A model generated the notes under the pieces. It saw nothing but the letters and a program-made list of their open reading frames with translations, searched no databases and was not told the DNA's origin. From the NCBI GenBank assembly GCA_950295325.1, contig OX485809.1, forward strand, positions 24,490,001 through 24,554,000: a stretch of 64,000 bases of DNA, given 5' to 3'. The translations under genes were made by a program, and so were the position numbers. Positions 1 through 9,600 of this stretch are shown here, one piece after another. Origin of the DNA: Polytrichum commune (taxonomy: Eukaryota > Streptophyta > Polytrichopsida > Polytrichales > Polytrichaceae). The number at the start of each line of letters is the position of its first letter. The first letter of the stretch is position 1.

Positions 1-59
1 CAATTTAATTGATGGAAACCAACGGCCTCTTGACCTTCGGCCAGAGTGTGAAGCGGCCC
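1..59. mobile_element. Right end of a PIF/Harbinger-like MITE (family F2), cut by the window edge
   Basis: The stretch ends in GTGAAGCGGCCC followed by TAA, which matches the right end of the complete element at 48960-49461 (CGGCCTCT...GTGTGAAGTGGCCC, then TTA). Only the last 59 bases lie in the window. The superfamily is inferred from the GGGCC end and the TAA-type flank. Confidence 0.65.
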
Positions 60-75
60 TAAAGCACCTCCAAGA

Positions 76-699
76 AGCTTACTAAGGAAAAAAATCCCTT
101 GATTGGGATTTCGTTCTTGAAGTGAAAATATCAATAAAATATGTAATTAGCTTGGAAGTTATAAATATGAAAAATCCCTCATTAACATTGAGGTGATTAT
201 TTCTGTGACTTACCATTTGAAAGGGCCTTTGTCATTTGAAAACTGAGCTCAAAATAATGTGCGAATTTGATTATTGTTTTCTTCTTTTATAGGTAAATTT
301 CTACAAGTCTTCATACACATTCAAGCTGATTAAGCATGATTAGTTGTAACTCAACCTAATTAATCTTAATTAAGTGCAATGTGTGCAAGCCTAACTCGGT
401 GCCTATTTTGGTATCTGAAATCTTTGAAACATTAGTTACATTTAATTACCCTTGATTAGTTTGAATGTGTATGATTACTTGTGAAAAGAGAAGACACTAA
501 TCAAACTAGCTATAATTAGCACATTATTTCGAGCTCAGTTTTCGAATGACAAAGGTCCTTTCAAATGGGAAGCCCCCAAAAATATTACCTCAATGTTAAG
601 GAGGAATTTTTCATATCTTCAACTTTCAAGTTAATTACATATTTTATTGACGGTTTCGCTTTGGGGATGAAATCCCAATCAATTATTTATTTAGTAAGC
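76..699. mobile_element. Long foldback (hairpin) element, arms of about 240 bp
   Basis: The arm from about 76 to 330 is an imperfect inverted copy of the arm from about 450 to 699. Matching blocks include GCTTACTAA against TTAGTAAGC at the two outer ends, TGATTGGGATTT, CAATAAAATATGTAATTA, TTAACATTGAGGT and AAACTGAGCTC. The loop of roughly 120 bp has no coding signal. A possible short flanking repeat, AGAA, sits on both sides. This is a foldback or MITE-type element. The short reading frames inside it are not genes. Confidence 0.8.
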
Positions 700-1560
700 A
701 GAAGTGAACATATATATTGGATTTTGGGCCTTGAAGTTGAGGTGCACTTAATACGGGTTTTGTGGACTAGATGACTCTCAAGAATGCAATGATAACTTTG
801 TCTTGAAATCGGGTAAGATGGGCAACACTTTTCAGTCGGGTTCAGAAAAGATTTTGTGAGGTTGCCCGAGGGTTGCATGTTGCAGGCCCGGCCCTTATCA
901 TATCAAGGGATCCCTCCCTTAAAAGAAACTTGTTGGGGGTGCTTTAGCGCCCGGTTGCCCCAATACCAACACTTATTTTTGGTTTCAAAGAAGCAACTAA
1001 GGGCCGCTGTACATGAGAAGTCAAGGCCAATTTGGGGCTTTGACATGCCTAAATCTTCGTACGTGATTGATCTAATCCACTAAATCAATCCCAAGACCTT
1101 TACTCGAAGGAGTCAACTAAGGCCATTCACTGAACATTCATATTTGGATTTTCACATTCACATCCATATTTTGATGCACTAAAGATAAAATATGACACGA
1201 CCTGAAGTAAGAGAATTGAGCTAGATCGAAATGAAAACCCAGTTTGTTTCTGTGAGACGGTGTCCGAGTTAATAATATGTGTGGATTGGGTTCAGATTTT
1301 GAAGGGCTCGACCCCTCATCTAAAGCGAACTTAAGTTCTTCAAAATCTGTACTAATGATACTATTCAAAGGATAAAAAGTGCAGTGAGTTATTGATTGAG
1401 AGAGACAAAAATCCAATGCAAACTCTATCCGCTAAAACAGAAAGAAACCTTAACCATTCCTAAGTGTACCTAAATCACAAGATCTGGAAATTTCATTACT
1501 TATTTGCATTTGCCCTGTTATGGATAAATTGCTGATCTTTGAAATTTTGTGGGCATGTTC
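700..1560. other. Intergenic, nothing recognised
   Basis: AT-rich single-copy-looking DNA with only short, unconvincing reading frames on both strands. Confidence 0.5.
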
Positions 1561-1985
1561 AGGCTAGGTCAATTCTGATATAATCATTGTGATACAATCA
1601 CAATTTTGCATATTTTTTTGGGAAGCTATTGAATTTCGTTTCTTTTGGTGGTAGTTTGGCTCAATTGTGAGTTGTATTGGCGGAGTTATGACCGTTTGAA
1701 GGTTGGTTGAGTTCTAGAAATCGATTTCAAGATAACGACACACTTTTGCACATTTTGAGGTCATTTTTGATACATTCATACTGATCTGCATATTTTTGGA
1801 AAGCTATTGAAATTGCGCTTCTTTTGGTGGTAGTTTGGCTCAATCGTGAGTTGTATGGGCGGAGTTATGACCGTTTGAAGGCCGGTTGAGTTTTGCACAT
1901 TTTGAGGTCAATTATGATCCGATCATTCTGATTGGCATATTGGTGGAAAGCTATTGAACAACACATCATTTGGTGGTTTTTATTT
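1560..1985. repeat. Three-copy diverged tandem repeat, unit about 150-180 bp
   Basis: The blocks GAAGCTATTGAA, TTTTGGTGGTAGTTTGGCTC, GCGGAGTTATGACCGTTTGA and TTTTGCACATTTTGAGGTCA recur in the same order. Copies begin near 1607, 1789 and 1936; the third is truncated. The array sits just upstream of a possible pogo transposase tail at 2077-2130, so it may be part of an old element. Confidence 0.75.
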
Positions 1986-2076
1986 ATTTATTTAAATTAT
2001 TTTTCTCAATTTTGATTTGTTTTGACAGAGGTATGACAAGTAATGGGTGATGTACAAATTATGCTTCGGTGATCTT

Positions 2077-2130
2077 AATGTGAAGCGGCAACGTCAACAT
2101 ACTATTGATTCCTTCTTCAAGTCCACATAG
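2077..2130 (+). pseudogene. Possible 3' tail of a pogo/Tigger-type transposase
   Basis: The frame reads NVKRQRQHTIDSFFKST and then stops. A basic or glutamine-rich stretch followed by T-(I/L)-DS-(F/Y)-F is the usual C-terminal end of pogo/Tigger (CENP-B-like) transposases. Two better preserved tails of the same type occur at 17353-17637 and 54920-55174. Nothing upstream of this tail is recognisable, so the call rests on one short motif. Confidence 0.45.
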
Positions 2131-3957
2131 ATGTTCATAAAAAAAATTTACATATTTGTAAAGACATTTAAAAAAATGATTATTTTATATATGTCACCAA
2201 ATATCTCATGTGTATTACCCATGAAATACCTTGTTATTATGACAAAGAGGTCCAGTTTGTCATTTTATTGAATTTGCGACACATCGATAATACGACAGTT
2301 TTCTCATTTGCCAAACGCACCATATCAAAAGAGGCAGGGCTCTATGAGTATATATATGACAGAGTGGTACAGAGCACAGAAGTCAAGACCTTGACTTTGC
2401 ATTCAAACATCATGACATCATGGGATCACGATTCACGACACAATGACTTCTGATGCAAGAGAACAATAAACAATAAACAAGAGATGTTGAGGTAATTGCT
2501 ACTTGACCCAAATCATTCCACAACAATTCCAACGATCGAGCCACTCAGAAAAGTAGCGGAGGAGGAGGCACGAGGAAAGAGCATACTCTGGTCTTGTAAG
2601 TCACCACTTGATCTGCTTGTTATAAAGTTCACAGTTTTGCAGTGAACCCAAGATGTCATTGAAGAGAGAAGGCATGGAGAGGAAAGAGATATAGAGTGTG
2701 ATTAGTGTTATGGGTCCGGTTGCATTATTGTGCGCTAATTGATTTGTGTATTCAGCAAGCGTTGCATTTATATACCTACGTACTCATATTTATAGTATGA
2801 AGGAGTAGGTTACGGAGAAAGTTGTAAGTGCATTTTGGAGGTTTAGTTGATTGACCACTCCTCCATTGAGTTGAGTGTGTGCAAAGTCATAGCCTATTTT
2901 TGAACTGCTCTCACCCAGTCCACTGGCTTGATTAGAACATGTGTAGTGTTCGCTAAACATCAACCACTATGGGAATTGCGGTTCCTTATCATTGGTTCTT
3001 TTCCATTGGATGGTCTCATGTTCTGTTATAATAGTGGATTTCTAAACTATAACTAGATTGGTTATGTCTCATTAACGGATAGAGTTAGGGGAATGTCCAT
3101 CCACTCCCCTCGCTAGTTATGTAGTCCATTGTCGGCCACGTTGTGGTCAATGCCAACTTATTTGCACTTTCACTTAAAGAAAAAGGGGGGCTAGTCGACG
3201 CCTCCTATTTCGTGTGCTGTTTGTGCCAAAATGGTCTTAATGACACAAAAGAATGATATTTTGTGACAAGCCTCCTATCTCTCTTGTGTTTTGGGAGGTG
3301 TCGACTCGCCCTCCTTTTCCTTGTAATGTTTGGTCCTTATCAATCCCATGGCTGATTCAAAGCTTGCTCTTTCATGCATTATAGTGTTTGTATAAAAAAG
3401 TATTAGATAATGGCCATTGGGTGGACCCAACCAAGAGTTCATCAAGGCAATGTCTCTTGTTCACCATAAGACATCTTCTGTTGAGTGAGATGGATTCACT
3501 TGCATGTGTGCTTACATTTTTGTAGCACCTACCAAGTGGAAGGGTGAAAGCGTTGATTGCAATGTACAAGGCAAGGATGGCCAATTTCAACCAAATTAAC
3601 TCCTAAACCAGAACCAAAGACATTGAATAAGTCAAAAGTGAGATTAAATGAGGAAGAATCGACAACAAACCTACTGGATGCAAGTTTTTATCGCAACCGC
3701 CATGGTTGGGAAACGAAATCCATGTGGTTCACCTCAAGAAACTTTGGGTGGAGGGCATGATCTCTTCTTCCTGATGGAAACTATGTACATATGTATGTAT
3801 GAATCTTGAAATTACAACATCACCAACAACATGCATATTTATGTCGTTTGTTTTGTTTTGCTAGATTGAATGATGATGTCTATGTCGATAGCTCCCCTCA
3901 ACAAATAAGAATCTGACCTTGCAGCTGCGATCTCTTCAAGTTCTCATCATCAGCAAG
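2131..3957. other. Intergenic, upstream of the GH26 gene
   Basis: No supported gene. Short frames around 3370-3760 are interrupted in every reading and I recognise no domain. The last few hundred bases probably contain the GH26 promoter, but no clear TATA element stands out. Confidence 0.45.
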
Positions 3958-5200
3958 ATGGAACTTCGTCAACCATGGCCGTCGCCAAATGCTGCGATGA
4001 GGATCCTCCTACTTGCATACATCATCTTCTTCTGCATCGCCGCTGTGGTGGAGGCCTCTGCCACACGTGGTAGCGTGCTCGCATATTTGCGCCAAATCGA
4101 AGGCCACCACACAATCTCAGGGCAACATAACCGGGAGCCGAACGCTTCCCCCGCACAATGGACCAACAAGGTGGGTGGATGCACAATACGCTCTACACGT
4201 TACAACTTGAGCACATGAACATACTTACTCCCATCCCATAGGTGTATGTTTCCTTGAAATTTATGTGGGTCGATCTGCCATGAGACATACTAAGGATATA
4301 AAATCCATCTTGTTTGTATACTAGCTGCATATTGTCAATTGATCAATACCAGAACATTCAAATCTGTAACGTTGCAGTAAAATTGTCAGTATGGCAATGG
4401 TTTTTAAGACACCGGAGTGTGCATTCACCCAGGTGCACGACATCACGGGCGTGTACCCAGGACTATGGGAAGGCGATTTCTTGTACTCATCGAACGATGA
4501 TATCAACAACCGCCAAACGATGATCAATGAGGCTAAGGCGCAATGGGCCGCGGGATCCTTGGTCGGGTTAATGTGGCACTCGTGCCCTCCCACCATGTCC
4601 GAGCCGTGTTCATGGGCCGACGTGAAATCCAAATTAACCCCCGCCGAGTGGCGCAAGATTACCCCGTTGTGGAAGGCGAAGCTCGACATCATCGTCCCGT
4701 TCTTGCAGCAACTGAAGGACGCCGGCGTGCCCGTGCTGTGGCGGCCGTTGCACGAGATTAACTCCGGGTGGTCGTGGTGGGGCGGAAACTCTGCCAATAG
4801 CGCGAAATTATTCCAAACAACGTATAATTATCTCGTGGGTACCAAGAAGTTGACGAACTTGATTTGGGTGTGGTCCGTGAAAGATGATGCCGGGGCGTCG
4901 AGTGGCCTTGGGACGTTTTACCCGGGGAATCGGTGTGTGGATATCATCGCGTTAGATCCGTGGGTCAATGGCTTCCCGACATCAGAATGGTATAGTGCTA
5001 TTCAAGGTGTTAGTAGCAGCAAGCCGATTGCATTGGCCGAGGTCGGGACACTCCCCACACCCACACAACTCGCGGCCCAGCCGAAGTGGACGTATTTCAG
5101 TGAGTGGGCAGAGTATTTGACGGGCTCGAACTCAAATGATGCAGTAAAGGCAACCTACTACGATCCACAAGTTTTGCACCGCGGTGACTTCTCCTTGTAG
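3958..5200 (+). CDS. Secreted GH26 endo-beta-1,4-mannanase (two exons)
   Basis: Exon 1 is 3958-4170 and exon 2 is 4433-5200, joined over a 262-bp GT-AG intron, giving 326 residues. The start is the first ATG in frame; a second ATG at 3997 would begin directly at the signal peptide. Residues 14-37 form a hydrophobic secretion signal (MRILLLAYIIFFCIAAVVEA). Family motifs: SGQHN near 54-60, ITGVYPGLWEGDFLY at 75-89, the acid/base glutamate E179 in LWRPLHEINSGWSWWGG, and the nucleophile E274 in IALAEVG. GH26 enzymes cut internal bonds of mannan and glucomannan, so an extracellular or cell-wall role is inferred. Joining the exons at WTNK/VHDITG restores continuous family similarity, which supports the splice sites. 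GH26 is mostly bacterial and fungal, so an old transfer is possible, but the intron and signal peptide show a settled eukaryotic gene. Confidence 0.88.
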
Positions 5201-5450
5201 GATCATTCATGCTCAAGTAGGCAGTGTTTCAACATTATAATTGCTCGGTTTTAGTTGGTGTGTGTATCACAGTTGTTTGATACGCAGGAAACTGGACATG
5301 AGTAATAAGTCAACTGACTCTGATTTATTTGGATCTGCCTTGCAGCAGGAGCTCTCGTTCGCTTTCTTATTTTGATTGGTATCTAATTAGGGTTTTCAAA
5401 ATTTTGTCCTGGAATGAATGCGTCCATATGAATGGATGAACTTGACTCGA

Positions 5451-5501
5451 GTGATCTACTGTGACTCACACGTCCTCCATCATGGGGATTTCTCCTTGTA
5501 G
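5451..5501 (+). other. Diverged second copy of the GH26 3' end (alternative last exon or gene remnant)
   Basis: The 17 codons here read VIYCDSHVLHHGDFSL plus TAG, against ATYYDPQVLHRGDFSL plus TAG at the end of the main gene. Eleven of 16 residues are identical. Where residues are kept, most DNA differences are at silent positions (GAT/GAC, GTT/GTC, TTG/CTC, CAC/CAT, GGT/GGG). An AG precedes the segment at 5449-5450 and could serve as a splice acceptor. It may be an alternative terminal exon or the only survivor of a tandem gene copy. Confidence 0.55.
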
Positions 5502-6283
5502 GATTCATCATGTTGATGTAAATCGAGAATGTTGTGAAATAACATGTCAATCAAGAACGACGTAAGCTTTTTGGAAAGATCATAAACCAGATGGTGTTTG
5601 TTTTCAACAAATTGCCACATTATGTCGCTCATTTCCTTTTTTCCTCAGATACACTAGGACACAAGTGCATAATTCCAGCCAATCATCAACCAATCCACGA
5701 GGTAGAGCCTCACATGCGTAGCACCTTGTTTGTGAGAAAAGCAAAACAAAACTTGTTTGGTTCAAAATTGCTGCAAAACACAAGTACTATTGTTTCTTAA
5801 TCCTTTTGAGTACATAAAATAGACACCCATCTCTTGATGAGAACGACATAGAATTCATAGCAAACAATTTCCCAAGTTTGATATCCTTCAACTTTCTGTA
5901 CTACAAGTTTTTTTCTGCAACAATTATGATTAGTACATTTTAAGTCAGCCTAGGAACTGGGTGACAGCATGCCAAGCTCCTGAATCATTGGCAAATGGGA
6001 GTAATAAAATTGACTTCACCCGCAGTAGTTGTCTCTCTCTTCTTAACATCCTTAGATAGCACAGATTGAAAAGCAGAAGAAATGTAGGCTTTTCACCTCC
6101 ATCAAAAATTGATGTATCTGTTGATATTTAGCTCATTCTCCTAACTGAGTAGGTTGTCAAGAAAACTACACAAGAATCTAAAATATCATATATGGATGAA
6201 CCTTTATTATTTACATCGCTACACACAAAACAATTTGCATTAGTCCATGATAATCTATACTTACATTTTGTCCCTAGGGCCGT
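5502..6283. other. Intergenic between the GH26 and quinone reductase genes
   Basis: AT-rich, no supported gene or repeat. The two genes converge here, so both 3' untranslated regions must fall near this interval. Confidence 0.45.
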
Positions 6284-6485
6284 AATAATACTTAAATGGT
6301 GACCTTCCAGGACTTGCATTTCCGGTGCACCCCTACCACCTATGGTCCACCCAATCATTCCTAGTGGGGATATCCGGATGAACCGGATATTCTCAGCCAA
6401 CCATGTGGGAACCGAGGGGTTTGCCCTTGGAGGAGATAGATGCCAGCCTGCTTGTCAATGCCCGTTCAAGGTGTTCACCACTGAA
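6284..6485 (-). repeat. Dispersed repeat I, copy 1 (with a short coding-like frame)
   Basis: On the - strand this matches 32226-32405 on the + strand for about 190 bp. Both copies open with GGTGAACACC and share CATCTATCTC, CCAAGGGCAA, CACATGGTTGG and GTGCACCGG. In both, one frame reads GEHLER..., then SIS-x-KG-x-PL-x-SHMVG and a TGA. Similarity continues past the stop, so this is a DNA repeat that may have carried the end of a gene. I do not recognise the peptide. Confidence 0.6.
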
Positions 6486-6696
6486 AGGAGGCAAGAGTCT
6501 TCGAGGTACCCCTCTATTCTCATAATACTCGTTTTGGGATTACACATAGACTTAGACCAACCCAAGAATAAGGCAGCGCCATAATTCCCGCAGGTGGCAA
6601 TATACATTGGAGTGTTCTTTCTTTTTTCTTTCTTCCATTTTGTCAAACTACTCAAACCACTGCTGAGAGATATGTGCCAAACAAAATCCTTACATC

Positions 6697-9600
6697 TTAG
6701 ACTTTTTTAACACCATCAGGTATCAAGATGATGGATCCTGTCGTCTTTCGAGCTTCAAGGTCAGCATGGGCTTGTGCAACTTCAGACAGTGGATATGTGT
6801 GGTTCACACGAATTTTCAGCACACCGCTTGCAACATTTGCCAGCACGGCACCTGAAACTTCTTCAAGGTCTTCTCTGGTTATGGTGTAATGAAATAGTGA
6901 GGGTCTGGTGAGAAATAATGACTTCGAAGCTAGGGCTGAAATGGGAACAGGGTCTAGGGGACCGGATGATTGACCAAAACTTACAAAGCTCCCCCGGATA
7001 GCCAGGCACTCCAGAGATTCCTGCAAAGTCAACGCATCAATAATCTCCAGTTGATCATGAACTGCAAATATTAAGAACCCACTTCACTTCACTTTATTCT
7101 AGAGCTTGAGGGCCTAAGGGACCAGAGAAGTTTAAATGGATGAAATAGATACATAAGGTCCTACATGGCATGCAATAGATAACGTTCTGTGGTTTACCAG
7201 ATTTTACATCAAGGTCTAACACAAAACCAAAAGACCACGACACTTCAAAATCTCACAACCCTCGATTTTTTTTATAACTCAATTGTGAAGAATGGTCCAT
7301 ATGAATTGATAGGATGGTAATGAAATAGCATTTGGTTGAGAGCCCTTCTGAAGGGGAAGGATCCACATCTAAGGTTGCTTTCAACCATTGAGCTCGACTG
7401 TCCTAGCAAAGTACCTCATTTAAGTTGATCAAGTCCACCAACAAAGCGATACAAGGCAAATTGTCGTAACTTTCTTTGATAAATCACGCTTAACCGCCTT
7501 AGCAGAGTGTTTCAAAGTTGATCAAGTTGTCCAGATCTGCTTGTTGAGAAACAATATTGGGAGACAATGGAAGTTCCTTACTCATGTCGCCAATTAATTT
7601 CTAAATGTGTCACATTTAAGGAGTGGCCACCAATCGGTTTGCTGATTGACCTGGACAGATGCGCTAATGGGACCTTGTATATGAAGAGAAGAAAATAGCA
7701 AGCTGAATGCAAAGCATGAGTAGGGTTTTCCAATGTGTGTTGAACATGTGTAGGTTTGGATTTGACCTGAAATGTGTCTTTTCCAACTGAGTCATAGACC
7801 ACGGAGACACCAGCGCCATTCGTGATTTCCTTCACTCTTTCCACCAGGTTTTTGTCCGAATATAAAACAATGTGCTGTGCACCATCTGCTTTTGCTTGTT
7901 CTGCCTTTTCTTTCGTGGAGACACATGCAATGACTTTCGCACCAATGTGGGTGGCCCATTGCACCAGGAGTGACCCCACTCCACCCGCAGCTGCATGGAT
8001 TAGGATAAATTGTCCCTTTTCAACCTGACAAGATCACGGGTCCATTCAAGCTCATTAAAATGTCCCATCCACTCCCAGACCTTGTAATTGCCAGCCACCT
8101 ATAGATTAAGCTCAAGATTGCAAATTTGGTGGGTCAATGGTAAAAGCATTTGGACTGTTATATGGGCCTGAAAGTTTTCAAACATTTTTCATAATTTTCT
8201 GATCGGTGGATCCTCCTTATGTTGGACTGATTTTCAAGTTCAAGGTCAAGCCCAAACTTGAACTTGTAGTCACCGGACTTGAAAATTCTACAAGTTCAAA
8301 GTTTGGACTTCAATTTGAAAATCAACCAAGAAAAAGAGGGGACCAAGCTTGACCCAAATCTCCAACATCTCGAGCTTTCAAGTTTGGTGGGCTGAGGTAA
8401 TAAGAGTTTGGACCCTTATTGGTGGAGCTTTGGTTCCTCTTTGTTCTGGATTGATTTTCAAGTTCTAGCCCGAATTTGAATTTGTAGTCACCGGACTTGA
8501 AAAATCTACAATTCGAAGTTTGGGCTTGAATTTGAAATCTATCCAAGAAAACACGGGGACCAACCTTGGCACCAACATATATTTTGCATGCATTGTTCCA
8601 GAAGAAGCACCTATGCGAAGTACCTAAGCCCTAATGGTGACAAAAATACAGGGAGGAGAAGTTTTGTAGAGTAAGGCTTTGAAAGTTTTGTAGAACAAGA
8701 CCTTGAAAGTTTTGTAGAGTAAGACTTGTGCCGTGGATCCTTTCAAAGTGACTGCTGCAGCCGTGATGTCATCAACTCCATCTGGGATCTTGAGAAGTTT
8801 GTCTGCCACAATTAGCCTCTCTTCTGCGTAGGCACCCATAGGACCTGATAACAAACATGCAGTCAAAATTTAGCAAAGCATCAGGAATGTGCACCAATAA
8901 TAAGTACCTTGAGAAAAATCACTAGGTCAGTAGAACTAGTGAGAAGTTTTACCATAATAACAAACTCGATCTCCAACATTCACTTCTGTAACACCAGGCC
9001 CCACTTCTTCCACAGTTCCGGCACCCTCCACACCTGTCAAAGGCAGACCACAAAAATGAAATTGATCATTTGACACGCTGTTAAGAAAATAATGTGGTGA
9101 TTGGACAAAAGCTCATAGATATATGAATGATCAAAGTTTTGTTGACTTTAGAATACATGAAACTATACAATGTGCATATTTTACACTTGAGATCGATCAT
9201 TTGACAATTTCAGTGATTTAAAAAGAAAATTATTCGGACTATTTGAATAGGGATCACAGTTCCCGGGATTCACTAAAAATATGATAGTATAAGTAGGTGA
9301 ACCGTTTTAAAAACTCCACAAAAGCCCAGAATGCCCTCTTGAGCTTTGGAGGGTTAAGAGCGCAATCAGGTCAGAAAGAGAAACCAACAGAAGCAAGAAA
9401 AATAGAAAGAGAGAAAGAAATCAATGCCCTCAAGTTGTTGCATGGCTTCCCGGCAAGAATACAAAGGATGGTGTCTGCAAAAAGTACCCTCAAGAAAAGT
9501 TTAGCACAAAATAGAGTTATCCTTTATCTCAAGTTAGAGGATAACTCTAAATTGGCATTTGCAGAGGCGAATTGTAAGCAGGGAAAGAGACAGGGGGGTT

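Noticed and set aside
4321-4797. 158-codon frame antisense to GH26
   Set aside because: It is a shadow of the real exon 2, made possible by its codon composition.
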